From positions 62,001 to 126,000 of the forward strand of contig JAQGDQ010000169.1 of assembly GCA_030141605.1 (NCBI GenBank): a stretch of 64,000 nt of DNA, read 5' to 3'. The notes below the pieces were generated by a model that saw only the letters and a list, made by a program, of their open reading frames with translations, had not been told where the DNA came from and ran no database searches. The first letter of the stretch is position 1; each line of letters begins with the position of its first letter. Source of the DNA: Tubiluchus corallicola. Taxonomy: Eukaryota; Priapulida; Priapulimorpha; Priapulimorphida; Tubiluchidae. Positions 1 through 12,345 of the stretch are shown piece by piece. The position numbers and the translations under genes are program-made.

Positions 1-220
1 TTCTTGAAAGGCCAATAAAAAGAAATATTACGAAACACATGTAGGTAGTGAGAAAGACACAATTTATATATTAACATTTATCCTGTTTTATCTTTAAAAG
101 AAATTTAAATTTGATATTATATGTTTGTGAAGATAATCTCAAAAAATTTAAAGGGAACCACACAATTACAAAATTTTTCACCAATTACAAGAACTTGTTT
201 ACAAATAATTGTATTTGACC

Positions 221-223
<3 letters not shown>

Positions 224-256
<33 letters not shown>
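224..256. repeat. (AT)n microsatellite
   Basis: An uninterrupted run of about 16 AT units is visible. Short reading frames crossing it encode only alternating Tyr/Ile and are not genes. Confidence 0.95.
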
Positions 257-258
<2 letters not shown>

Positions 259-354
259 TACATTGTAGAGGTTCATATTATTGCATTTTCCATTTGCTTT
301 TTTTGTTTTTTTTGTTTATTTGTTTGTCTCGTCTTGCTCACTCTTTTCTTGTGA

Positions 355-590
355 TAACCATCATCATCATCTTCACTGCTGTAATCTTTGTTACTTCTGT
401 CCTTCTGTTGCTGTTGTTATTGTCGTTGTTACTGTAGGTGTCACCGCTCTTGTTGCTGCTGCTGCTATTTTTGCTATCATCATCATTGTCGTCACCTGCA
501 TCATCATCATCATCGTTGTCCTTGTCATCATTGTCATTGTTACACTTGTTCTTTCGTTGCTGTTGTTGTTGCAATTGTTTCGTAATAAGA
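355..590. repeat. imperfect trinucleotide tract (CAT/GTT/GCT)
   Basis: The stretch is dominated by CAT, GTT, GTC and GCT triplets with no single perfect unit. It yields open frames on both strands that are pure Leu/Val/Ile or Asp/Asn/Ser runs. This looks like a decayed compound microsatellite rather than coding sequence. Confidence 0.8.
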
Positions 591-617
591 TATAGAAATG
601 GTCCTCTTTCTGCTTAG

Positions 618-882
618 TACCAAATTTTTCAAGTACCAAACTTTCCCAGTAAGAAACTTACCAAGTGCCATATTTTCTTAGAACTAAACACTCCTGGTAT
701 TTTCCTTGCTGTCAAACATTCCCTATAATAGACTTTCATAGTACCAAAAATACCTTGTGCCTAAAGATCACAGTACCAAGTTTACCTGTACAGATATTTT
801 ATGTACTAAAATTTCCTTATACCAAATTTGCCTATTCCAAACATGCCTGTACCAAACTTAGTTGTACCAAACCTTCCAACAT
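618..882 (+). repeat. degenerate tandem array, period about 15-16 bp
   Basis: Roughly 16 consecutive units follow the loose pattern TACCAAA-N-TT-N-CCT-N. Unit length wobbles between 14 and 16 bases and each unit differs by several substitutions. Clear units lie around 637-652, 777-791 and 821-882. It is an old, diverged minisatellite with no visible coding frame. Confidence 0.7.
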
Positions 883-970
883 TCATTAAGGTGCACATCA
901 AAGAAAATCATAGGATTTTTTAAAAGTAAAAGTAAAAGTAAGGAGTCATAATTTAGCAACCATATATTAT

Positions 971-1001
971 GTGCGTGCGTGCGTGCGTGTGTGTGTGTGT
1001 G
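971..1001. repeat. GTGC/GT compound microsatellite
   Basis: Four to five GTGC units are followed by seven or more GT units. Confidence 0.9.
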
Positions 1002-1306
1002 AAATAAAGAGGGGCGGGAAAGAAATAAGGGAATAAGGAAAAGGCATAGCACTAAACGCTAAGAAGAATGTGAAAATAAAATAAACAAAAACAATAAACA
1101 ATAAGAGAATGATAAAGGAAAATAGCTTTGGTTTGACAATTTAAAACCTGGTTGTGCAAGCGGAGGACAGAATGTAACTTCTTACCGCCAAGAGTACAGC
1201 TGGAGAAAAGGAACAATATAACGTACGGCGACTCATGTGAGTGCTTGTCAGACTCCCCTCCATTCAAATCGTCTCCCGACATGACTGTATTTTATTTTTG
1301 CTACAG

Positions 1307-1557
1307 CCCAAAGCAAAGCGGAGACATTACGTTCCTAGCAGTCTTAGCATTGAACAAATCTTTCATCTACTAAACAAAAATGTTCAATATCACTTGGAAA
1401 ATCTAATGGCTGTATCAGTTGTGTCATCAACAAAGTATTGTTGATCCATCCTAAAACAACTAAGCGCACTTCTGATGAGCAAGAACGACAACAGCTGACC
1501 GCAAGTGGTTTTAAAATACCTATCTCCACATCTCCATATCAGTGTCGATCGACCTAA
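1307..1557 (+). other. weak exon or decayed coding remnant
   Basis: A pyrimidine-rich tract ending in ctacag at 1301-1306 could be a splice acceptor. It opens a frame of about 44 codons that reads protein-like, beginning PKAKRRHYVPSSLSIEQ and stopping at about 1442. An overlapping second frame continues to a TAA at 1555-1557 with a basic, Ser/Thr-rich C-terminus. The two frames cannot be joined without a frameshift. I recognise no family. It could be the last exon of a gene lying left of the window, a relic, or chance. Confidence 0.15.
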
Positions 1558-2246
1558 AATCTAAAAAAAGCCAACGGAACTCAAATGTTTACGCAACACT
1601 GTGACGCGGTTCACGTAGCTATGGTTACCGCTAAGGTATCTTCTTTTCTAGTTCATTTTATTTACATTTTACTGTACTGAAGGATAACAAGAATTGTTAA
1701 GGCTTTGGTTGTACTTGGACTATCTGTAGCTATTGCCACAATAATAATAATTATTATTAGTTACATGTATATTCTACGGTAACACCGTTGTGCTCAAATT
1801 ATTAGGAAATATAAAATTTTCTTAACAATAAGAAATACAGGAATAAGCTTCAATAAATTAGTTAGCAATTACAAATTAATTAATACTACCCATTATTAGG
1901 GATGACTGCACTGGATTTGGACCAAACCAAACCAAACACGAATATATATGGCATGTCTGTATAGGTCTGTTATGTACTGTAACAACATCAAAATGCACAT
2001 CCTTTATTTTCACCCTCCACCACTACATTATAATGGCTCTGTCTTTTACGAAGCAATAGCATACTAGTGTTTATAAAAATGTTGGAGGTGTAATTGTTCC
2101 GGAATACGGTAGGTGAATAGGTTTTCAAATCAGCACCTGTATTGTAATTGGAACCAGCATGAGGAAAAGGGGAGTGAAGTTTGACAGTTTCATTCTATAA
2201 AACTGTAACAATGCAGTATAGAAGCCTGGACTGTCAATACAATATA

Positions 2247-2249
<3 letters not shown>

Positions 2250-2278
<29 letters not shown>
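2250..2278. repeat. (TA)n microsatellite
   Basis: A run of about 14 TA units is visible directly. Confidence 0.9.
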
Positions 2279-2280
<2 letters not shown>

Positions 2281-3503
2281 ATATATGTACAATAACCACT
2301 CACCACACATAAACCTCTTGGGTGTTTGTCTGTTAATTTTTTCAAGCAAAAATGTTTAGAAATATAGATATGGCTCACAGGTGCACACTTCACCAACTAA
2401 GCAATTGCACAAATTACTTTACCTTGTCAATAGGATTAATAATGTGTTTGCTGGTGAGCCAAGAATGCCTTTTTTGGTGCATATTGATGACAGTAAAAGA
2501 GTGATGCTTTACCATTTGACATGAACATTCTAAAATATTGGGAATTCTTTTTTCAGTTTTTAAGTCTTTCTAACAGGTAATCATAATACTAATTAATATA
2601 ACTCTGCGTGGAAAGTTTTTGGACATAATTAAAAAATTCTCTTCTCTCCAACTTGAAAAAAGTTCATGATGGTAAAACAAAACACCAGGATAACAATCAG
2701 AATAATATTGTTACTTTCCGAAACTACGAAGCACTTAATCAAAACAAATTCTCTGATAAGAATTCAAGATACTCAAACTCTCCGAAATGCTGCAAAAAGA
2801 AATGTAATTTGCAAAATTTAATATGATTTGAAATTCATATAGTTTAATTCTAACTTTGAAGTTGCAACTGTACAATTTTAATTCACAGATCAACATATTT
2901 CAAACACTTTGCACTTAGATAGCTCTCCTTTACTACATAAAAATGAGTATGTTTGAAGTACGAATAAGCAAGTCGATAATATCTTATCCATACGTGGCTT
3001 GCTTATTTATAGCCATACTATCTCCTAAGAATGATATCAAGAACATAAATGTTATTATAGTTAGCATAATCATGTCATACATGCTAATTCAAACTTGATG
3101 TTAATACTAGCTGAAGCATCATCCGACACCCATTTCCAATCAATCAAAGGTCTATTTCAAAGATGTCAGCAAGGTAATTACATGAATCAGTACTTCTGAC
3201 ACTTGTAATAAAATTAGTTCCTGAACAGTGGAAAATTATTGCACTGTTGTCTCTTCAGTAATGTTTAACGCAGTGCTTTTTATCAGCAAGTGTGCACAAA
3301 ACAGAAATTCTATCATAAAAACTCTATTTTACAATCACTACTGACAACTTTTACAATGAAATCATCCATTGTCTTTGGCGACTAAAATGCATAATAGATC
3401 ACTGATCAATACATTCCTTTTTACACATTTATAAATAACACAGAGGAACTGAAGTCACCAAGTTCATAAGATTCGATCACAAAAACTATCTTCATACCCC
3501 AGT

Positions 3504-6500
3504 CTATGAAGACTCTGTGTTAGGGCGTCTAGTATGTACAATTTGAGGTTTGGGCCCTCTAAATGCATCTTCCACTACCTCTACAGTAATACTGGGTTGT
3601 GATGACTTCTCCGGATGAAAGAGCTCATGCACTTCACCTATAGAAATATTTTATATTTATATAGTAAAAATATTACTGTACGTGATTACTATGAAGTTTG
3701 TGGTGAAATTATTACAAAAATCATAAAACCCAAACTCCAAAATTAATTAATGTAATTAATAATGAAATGTATGCTTTTCACTCTTAAACATCCACAAACT
3801 AACAAATGGTGAAAATTTTGTTCAGAAAAGCAAAACTTCCCATTCATTTATTTTCAATTATTAGTGAGACAATTACTGGATTATTGCAATAAAAACTTTC
3901 TGAATGAAAAGTATAAATATAAAAATAAGTTATAAATTGTAAGAAAGAAAAGCATAGAATACATTATATATGAATTGTACATGTACATAAGCCAAGGCAC
4001 ATTCAGCAAAAGACCTTGCATAATTACACAATCATGTTAGATGACCATGCAATTGTTACAGATGGTACTTGCAGTTATAATAGTAATATTTATAAACCTG
4101 CAGCAATTGAATTTTAAAGCTGTATAGTAAAAAACAGTAGAAGATTTTAGTAGATTTGGTATCCAAAATTGAAAAGATTAATAAAGCAAAGATTTCATTA
4201 ATTCAGCCATGTATTTGTCTATAACCTGTGTTTTACTGATAAAAAGCAGTAGTTAGCTATTCAGCACATTAGCAAGCAGAAGTTGCATGTTCTATGAAGA
4301 AATCTAAAGGTCTCAGTTGATCACGACTTCCTATCACGTCGAAAAATCGCTGACAGAAGCACTCAATGGACTGAATCTACTCATGCAAACAGAACAATGC
4401 AATTCTTCAATATTAATTGTTTGGGCTGACGTTTACAATTCTAAACACACAAGCAACTGACGTCTAACATAATGTCAATCATTTCTGTTGACTGATCAAT
4501 CAGCATGCAAGTCATTTCACACACCCCTGCATCAGGTACGTTCAGGACATTTAGTTACAGCTCTGTCTAACATTGTTGTGAAAAATGTTCAACTTTTCAT
4601 TAGTTAGCGGGAGAAATATTAGCCTAGTTCTAGATTTTATTATTGTCAATTGAAATTGCAAGTGAATTGGTGGAAATATATCTACCGTCTACGCGTTGCT
4701 GATTAAACCATTTTGTAATCAAGAAAATATGCAGTTTAGTTTAGTTTATGGCTTTGCAGGTTAGATAAAAACAACTATTTGATTAACTTTAAATAAGGAC
4801 AAAACAAATTTTTTTCTTTTCTGGCTAATTTTTATAAACCTCAATGAGATCTTCACAGTCGAATTAATTCGAATGTGGTCAAAACTTATATTATACGTCA
4901 ATGTAATATTAGATAATTTTACGCTATTTATCTGGTTATAATCAAGGATTCAAAGTTAAAAGATACCAAATGGACTTATGTGACTCGGGCATTCAATATA
5001 AGGGTCGTCTATGGAATGGAACAGTCAAATTTATTCCATTTCCGTAACCTGACAAACGGAAAAATACAAAAACTTAATAAATCTTGCAGACAAGCACATG
5101 ACTAATTAATATAGATGTTCGTATCACAGGCTTGATGTTCGTATGCCTAAAGGCAAGAAAGACTTAATATTTTTGTTGCTCATTTATTGTAAAGCAAGGC
5201 TAACTGGCTTAGTTTCTTTATTATATTTATGTCTCTGTATTTTGTAGTGCTTTGAAACTTCGTCTCTACATTTTGTTTAAATTGAAAAGTCATTTATTGG
5301 CTACTTGAAGTGTTAATTTCATGTTAAAATAGCTGCTACTCAGCAAATTTGTTTTTATGAAAAAGTGCAATCAGTTTGTGTGCTGATTAGACATTAGTTG
5401 TGACTGCATCATGTTGTTTGGTTTAGTTTAGCCTAGACAGTTGTTGTCCTGTGTGAGCTGTTGTCCCGAATGCTGCTGAGAGTGCTTACGTTGCAGCGGG
5501 GGTGGAGCGATAGATCAATATGTTTGACGTCAGTTAGTCAGTGAAGAAGATTAGGATTAGGGTTAGGGTTAGGATTGTGTTAGGGTTAGGGTTAGGATTA
5601 GGACTGTGTTAGGGTTAGGGTATTTAAATTGTGTGGGCAAATGTAAACTCTTTCCATTCATTGTTTGTTTGTTTGCATTGCACTAACTGATTTCGTGTTA
5701 TTTTTATTGTATCAACCAAACTTAAAACAACCTCAGTACTCAAGTCAGCAGTCAGCACTGTTAATTCAGTTTAAGCAAAACTTTACATGTATGATTATAG
5801 CCTCTCTTTGAGAAAGCACATTTTAAACGACAGATTACTCAATTTGCTTATTAAGTTCCACTGTTTATAACTTATGTTTTCCAAACAAGAATGTCACATT
5901 TGATCAATATATGTATATAATGAGGCGCTTAGGCTGGGACATTAATTTGGTGAAAAACTTAGTGCCATTGGGAAAAAATTAGTCAGTATTACCCTGCAGA
6001 AATGAAACAGGAAGGTTATTGTAAAAGAAGTTTAGTATGCAGCAAATTAATTCAATGTGTAAACCTAGTCATGATGGAGCTCAAAAGTAAATGTTGAAAA
6101 ATATGCATAAAAAATAAAATTTAGGAGGCACTACGTGACACTGATTCACTAGGGTTATTTTGTTGACTTACAGGTAACTTCAGAAAGAAACTTATTTGCA
6201 ACATTACAACATCTTATAGAATGTCTGAAACCAATCATTAATCTAAACATGCACTGCAAATTAAAAAATTGTAGAAACATATTTTTGCAATACGCCAAAT
6301 AAGTGTCAGAATTTAGAAGACCCAAGATCATGATCAAGTACAGAGGTCACTCAAAGGTCATCATTCAAAATATGCAGAGCAGGAAAACCTGGTTCAGAGT
6401 TGCAATAAATTTTTCCTGCCCGTCCTGTAAATAATTAGTATTATACAGAAAGAAAGTACCTGCAAAACTTCACATATCACTTATGCACAATCCTAAAGAC

Positions 6501-8015
6501 TTTCTTTGGTAAGACATCGATTTTTTTAAACTTAAATGGATGCATGAGTAACAACAAAATTATTCATGCTGTATAGACACTTTAGAGTTTTTTAAATGAC
6601 TTACCTGGTTCCATAGCAGCTATAGCACTCAAGAGGTCAAAATTGAGTTTTGGCGTTGCCTCAGGAGCTTGAGTCCAACCAGGTGGAGGAGAAGATGGGG
6701 GAGAAATGAGAAACTGTTTCTCCAAAGGCGGTGGGTGAAGATGTTCTTCCTCTTCTTTACCAGATGCTCTAAACCATGGCTGAAAAAGAAATGTCTCACT
6801 TTGGTTTTTAATCACTGAGTTAACTACTCAGCGTCTATTTATGTAAATAAAATTAAGCACACTACACCAAAAAATTTAAATATGCATGTCCCCATACCTA
6901 AAAATGTGCCCATCTGAAATGGCAAACCAACCTGTGCAAGCACCCTCATACAAGCAGTCACACACACAACTCTTCGAAAAGTTTTAAAAATTATTATTAG
7001 TATTTAAATTTTTGGAAGTTCCTTAGAATTATAAACACATGGCAATCCCACTAATAGCCATAATCACCAAAAAATTTACACACGGTACGGTGGATCAATC
7101 TTATGCATATAATTTTATAGTTTTCTGCTTTTCTCCTTTTGCATTTGTTTTTTTTTTTGTATCCATTACACAAGGGTTTATAACAAACATTGTTAGAACA
7201 AAAATTCTTTCAAAATGTCAGAAAATCATACTGTTTCACAACAAAAAAAGACGCTTAAAACTGTAGGGTGTAGGCTATTGTACACAATCTAAAGAAGTTA
7301 TACCTATGGGACAAAGAAGCCCAATACCTGTGCAAAATAACACTTTACAAGCTTCCCACAAATGTCTGATCCATGCATTTGAATTCTGGCTTGTGCAGCC
7401 TTTCTTGAATCTGAGAAATCAATTCTTGCTCTTTTGAAACCCTTCAAGTAATAAAATTTCGCTTCTTCATCAAAGCTTTTAAAAGCCGTTTCAAATTCTG
7501 CCTACAATAAACAAAAAATATGCTCATTGCTATGACCGAAATTATTCTGTCGTAACTAAATGGCCAACAGTCCAGCCCAATGAAATAAATAACAGTAGCA
7601 TCTGTACATACTGCACAGTCAACTATCTGCCTAAAAAATCAGTACTGGCCAGTGCAATGCAATTATGTTGAAATTAGAAGTGCCTATAACTGATAGTACT
7701 GTTAAAAACACTTGCAAGAATAAATGTATGCAGCTCAATGTAATGTGCAGTATGCAATGTAAGTTTCTAAGGCAATAGTAACTTATTCAACAATATATTA
7801 AGTTCAAGCCACACCTTTTTCTCAGGTTCAGTGAAAACACAAATAGGCAAGCACGCTACAATAAGTGAGGATGGTAGCTCATGAGGATTATATGTAATGA
7901 GATCATTTCCTTCATTGATATGAATTTCCTCTAAATCCAGGCTGAGTTCCCTAATGGTGGCACTACTGCTGCTGTCTCTTATGCTAGACATAGCTTGTGT
8001 GCTGGCAGGCGTCAA
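3504..8015 (-). CDS. RCAN: calcipressin / regulator of calcineurin (RCAN family)
   Basis: Four minus-strand exons join in phase to 227 codons: 8015-7815, 7501-7328, 6779-6605, 3637-3504 (TAG stop). The family binds and modulates calcineurin in the cytosol. Residues about 47-125 form the RRM-like domain, with RNP2-like SSLIVACLP, RNP1-like KGFKRARIDF and the end KCYFAQ. The hallmark SP-repeat motif FLISPPSSPPPGW is at 148-160, the PxIxIT-like calcineurin-docking site PSITVE at 198-203, and the C-terminal TRRP (TxxP) at 219-222. Vertebrate RCANs are about 195-250 residues, so the length fits. Donors and acceptors are all GT/AG, though the exon 1 donor is GTGTGG. The ATG at 8015 was chosen as the first in frame; a second ATG lies seven codons in. 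Vertebrate RCAN1 uses alternative first exons, so another 5' exon is possible. Intron 3 (2.97 kb) carries telomere-like repeats. Confidence 0.93.
5551..5621 (+). repeat. interstitial telomere-like TTAGGG repeats
   Basis: About ten TTAGGG/TTAGGA units are interrupted by two GTG insertions. The array lies in intron 3 of the RCAN gene. TTAGGG is the ancestral animal telomere unit, so this is a short interstitial telomeric sequence, here partly degenerate. Confidence 0.85.
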
Positions 8016-9235
8016 TTTATATTACTCTTTTTTAGATTGTCCTGTTGTGATATATCACACCTGTGCACATGATAAATCTGAAAAACAAGTCTGATGTTAG
8101 TCTCACGACATTTGAAGGAAAAACATAAAAAGTAAAGTCACTAAGTAAATTTACAATGTTGAATAGCCCTTTTGCCTTAATTATCACTAATAAAGCACCA
8201 TACCTCTTGAAAAAGTAACCATAAAATATTACAGGAATGAAGCGAATCAAAACAAAATTATCAGTATGTGTATTATAATTATATAAACACGATCTTGTAA
8301 TAAAGATAAATCAGAAAAGCAATAGAAAATCTCTACTGCCATTAATGCTTGACCCCAAGACTTTCTCATTCTGGGCCAACCATTTCATCACTGACACGGT
8401 TATAGCGGAGCTATGCATATTGGTATATAACATTGTGATATATAAGAAGTACTAAAACAAATTCAGGTAAAAAAGTCACAGAAGAAGAAATAGCCCTAAA
8501 CCTAACTCTATTCCTAAATCTAGCCCTAACCCTAGCCCCAATCAACATTAGTTGTGACTTTTTTCGAGACTTTTTTCTAGTGACTTTAATACCGGTCACC
8601 ACTAAAACAGGCTATAATATTAAGTCAGTGTATTAGGACAACATTAGACAAGATGAAGGTTGCCCTGTTTTGCGGCCTTGGTGTAGGTGTGCGAGAATGA
8701 CGTAATCTGTGCACAAAGCTTTTGTGGTTATGATTGTGGCAAAACTTTGCATGTGTGCATTTTTAGCAGGCAAGATAATGTAATTATTAAACGTTAGTTG
8801 TTATTCTTCAAATTTGGCTTGAATTTTTGCTATACGATAAATTTTCACAAGTAAGCTTTTCTTTCAGTTCAAAATTTTTAAATTAATTAATACTACTCAG
8901 GCCAACATATGTGAATGTTACGTATTTAGTTTAATCAGCACTTTTAAAGCAAAAATTTAATAGTATTTAGTATAAAGTAAATCATTTCTAGCCTTCAAAA
9001 TGTATATTTTGGAAAAGCTGCTGACTGCTTTTTCAGTTGGACAGCTAAGCTGGAAAACAGCAAATCACTCAGAAATTAAAAAGATATATGGTGTCTAAAA
9101 TTGTGCACAAGTTTAGAATTTCAATTGCAAATTGACAAGTCTTACCGCAATCTAAAATTGTACAATTATTATTTCACTCATGCCCCATATCTCCTGCCTA
9201 AGATGTGACACTATTTTCATTTCAGTGACGCCATT
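8016..9235. other. upstream flank of RCAN, no gene seen
   Basis: This holds the presumed promoter and 5' UTR of the minus-strand RCAN gene. A CRE-like TGACGTAA lies near 8698 and a CCCTAA-type tract at 8493-8540. No TATA box or splice donor for a further RCAN 5' exon could be assigned with confidence. The rest is AT-rich sequence with no recognised feature. Confidence 0.5.
8493..8540 (-). repeat. degenerate CCCTAA telomere-like tract
   Basis: About seven CCCTAA-like units with substitutions, opposite in orientation to the array at 5551. It is bracketed by the inverted pair AAAAAAGTCACA (about 8468-8480) and TGTGACTTTTTT (about 8551-8563), which hints that the tract sits inside a small inverted-repeat element. 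Confidence 0.55.
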
Positions 9236-10795
9236 CTGCAGCACTAACCTAGAAGTAGATTTTATTGGTTTCCCACTTTTTTATGCCTTAACTGAGCATT
9301 TCTAATTCCTTATTCTCACACCTAATTTAATCCAGATAAGAATTTAGAGGAGCATTAGTTTGCTTCCCATTACAAACTTCATCAGCCTTCTTTTTATACT
9401 TCTCTTCTAAATCAGATCTTTAGTTTTTTTTTTAACTTTTACAAGTTCTTCATGCTGACATTAATTAGCTATAATTCATAATAGCTAATTAATGATAGTG
9501 CTAATTGCCACCTGATTTCAAAAAGTTGCTATTTTCATGCTGTCTGTCATAACCCTTTACAGTTTCATTTGTATATTTATCTTTTAATTCTCGATACTAC
9601 CTATGAGCTTTATCAAGTTCATCTTGTTTTCTTTCTTATCTACACTTAAAATCAACAACTTCTTCTTTTAATGTAGTTATTTCGGCTTTCAACTTCTTTA
9701 TTGTTTCTGTACTACTCTTTTCAGTTTCTTCTTTTTCCATTCAAAAGTTATATTTTCTTTGCCAAGTCAGCTAGCTCCCCTTCTTGTGAGCTTAACTTTT
9801 TGCCTAATTTCTGATTATCAGTTTTTTCAGTTCAACTTTCTATTTACAGAACTGATTTATAGGTGATTCAACTTCTTTGCTTATTGGGTCCAAAACTATT
9901 TCAAATTTATAGTTGCTGGCTGCACTTACTTTGCAAGTATATTTACGATCCTCATCTGTTTCTAACATCTTTCATTGATACAATGATATAACCTTGTGCA
10001 CCTATCATATGTATCCATGACTTACAACAATAGCACTCAGTCATTTCTAGAACTGTGCAATTATTTTGGCATATTTTGTATTTACCTTGTATTACCCCGA
10101 AGTCATTTCATTATTTACTGTAAGACTGTTTAAGTACACTTTCTCACTCAATGCCCTTAGCAAAGGTTCAGTCTCTTGTAAAATTATGGTGCTTCTATTT
10201 ATGGGTACATCTCCTTCATGATCTGCAGCTAAATCGAACAGCGCTGCATTCACTTATATTTTTACTTATTTTATTTAGTGCAACAGCACTGTAATATTTT
10301 ACTTTTGTTTTATTTTACTTTAAATTATTTTATTATAGCCTTAATTACTCTTTTAATTCTGTCTACTAATAAGTATAATTTATCCTCACATGTCAATATT
10401 TTATGTCAAAATTACTGCATGTCACATAAGAGCTTGGGCTACTCTAGTTGTTAGTAAAAAGCCATTTTGCCAAAAGTGATACTTTATCTTGAAACTTAGA
10501 TCAAATTTTCTCTTCCCATAGATCCAGACACGTCAGCAGTTTTTATCCACTAGCAAAATCAGCACAACATCATATGGAAAAACTTCAAGTCTAAACTACT
10601 CTACTAATTTTAATAACCAATTTTTACAGTTTTAAAACATGCATGCAATTTTCACCTAAGCAACGACCACTTTTTTAAGTTTTCACTAAATTCGTCAAGG
10701 AATTTATCAAATCTTCAAAAATTTTGCCTTGCGTCACTAGCAGAAAATTTTCGCGTCAAACACTCGCAGCATTAGGTTATGCAAACCAGCAATAC
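9236..10795 (-). mobile_element. LINE fragment, 5' UTR and start of ORF1 (copy 1)
   Basis: On the minus strand this stretch aligns by eye along its length with 25,610-27,335. Shared landmarks are the coiled-coil part of ORF1 (9240-9800), the PHD-like cysteine region (about 9890-10,090), the ORF1 N-terminus (about 10,090-10,240) and the 5' untranslated region (10,250-10,790). Stops and frameshifts break every frame. The copy ends in mid-ORF1, losing the CCCH fingers and all of ORF2, so it is a dead 3'-truncated remnant. Confidence 0.75.
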
Positions 10796-11289
10796 AGTGC
10801 CCGGCAAGGTAGTACAGGCCTACCGGGTGAGGCGGTACATTGTCAAGACACGTAACTAGTAATAGGCTAGATTATTTACAGCCCACTCACAATGTTCCTT
10901 GACTCATAACAATTAATTAGTTACATACTCAAAGGTAAATGAACTGTGGCTTTCTTGTTACTGCTGAAGTTGTGTTGCGTACATTAAGCTAAAGAATTTA
11001 GAAGAAATATTGGATTCAATTAAGAAAACAGCAAAATTTTTCTTTATTTTCAACAGACAAATTCTCAACAAAATTCAGCAGTATAAGAGCTCTTTATCAT
11101 TTTGTTGTATTCTCTTTCAGCACCATGATTTCTGAACACTGACGTGAGCACACCATGGAGCGTATGATAGCTTACACTTCAAAGTAACTGTTTGCTCAAT
11201 GCTCGCTCGCTACAGTATTATCACAGTTCGTTATTACCACTGCAAGTAATACGTTCAGTAGGTTGAAATATCTGGAAGCTGTCAAGAAT

Positions 11290-12345
11290 AAGTGAAATTC
11301 ACAAAAACAAATTTACCTGCAAATTATAGACCCATCGCTATCACTAGTATTATCTGCAGAATCCTAGAGGCTAATAGTAAACCAAATTATACAATATCTA
11401 GAACTCCGACAGCTAATTAGTTCATCACAGCATTGTTTCCTAATGAACAGATCTGTCACAAGTAGCCTTCTGGTATTTTTTGTATTTGTCTTCTCTAAAC
11501 TTGACCAAGGAATGCCTGTTGATTTAATATAATTAGACTTAGCCAAGGCCTTCGTCAAAGTTTCTCTTGCCAGCTGCTGATCAAACTTCTATCCTATGGT
11601 ATAGCAGAAAAGTTACTTGAGTAGATTGGTAAATGGCAGACAAATCATACCCAGAGATTTAGAGCGAGGCATTTGTTACATTTTCTGTACCCTCTGGGGT
11701 CCCACCAGGGAGTGTGCTGCGCCCTTTGTTGTTCCTACTGTACATCGATGACATAGGCCATGATGTAACATCCAAGATTTTGATGCTTGCTGATCATACA
11801 AAACTAGCACATTCTGTACCTGACAATCTTCAGATTCAACAACAGCTTCAGACTGACTTAGGACTATTAACCGACAACACACTGAATTTCCGCAGCCACA
11901 TTATGAACAAACCTAAAAACAGAAACCAAATCCTTGGTCTGACAGCTAAAACCATTACGTTCCACAATGCAAAAGTTATACTTCCTCTTTACAAGACGTT
12001 GGTACGACCACATCTGGAATATTTTAGGCAAGTATGGAATCTACACTTTATCAAAGATATGAAGCTACTTGAAAGAGTCAGGGCCTATTTCAGCCTAAGC
12101 GAGGCCCCCTCGGGCATCAACCTGGATGACTTCTACATTAGGAGTACAAGTAGCGCTAGAGAACACAGTTACAAGCTCTATCAGAGAAGAGCCAACACCG
12201 ACAGATATTTAGTTTTTCCAATGCTGACATTCATCTCTGGAACTCGTTACTGGAACATATAGTTAGTGCTGCAAACGCGACGTGTTTCAAGAACAACCTT
12301 GACAAACACTTCTGCACAAGAAATCTCCAATTTTAACGCCACTTG
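11290..12345 (+). mobile_element. decayed non-LTR retrotransposon, reverse transcriptase part
   Basis: The translation starts with PANYRPIAITSIICRILE at about 11,309, the conserved RT entry block (NYRPIS-type). It passes a corrupted region and then reads FLLYIDDI near 11,740 and LVRPHLEY near 12,000, followed by a VWNLHF and LLERV block. It ends in the WNSLP-like C-terminal region near 12,270. The YADD catalytic box is mutated to LADH, and several stops and frameshifts are present. The motif set is of CR1/Jockey type. It lies in the opposite orientation to the neighbouring LINE fragment at 9236-10,795, so the two are separate insertions. Confidence 0.75.

Larger units (their letters stand above)
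1..3503. other. intergenic left flank, simple repeats, no firm gene
   Basis: No coding exon with family resemblance was found here. The stretch holds an AT microsatellite, an imperfect trinucleotide tract, a degenerate 16-bp tandem array, a GTGC/GT microsatellite and a second AT microsatellite (2250-2278). The part next to position 3503 is presumably the 3' UTR and downstream flank of the minus-strand RCAN gene, but I saw no decisive polyadenylation signal. One weak exon candidate at 1307-1557 is listed separately. Confidence 0.6.

Noticed and set aside
281-639. Several overlapping open frames on both strands
   Set aside because: They are translations of an imperfect trinucleotide repeat (Asp/Asn/Ser or Leu/Val/Ile runs) and have no domain or splice support.
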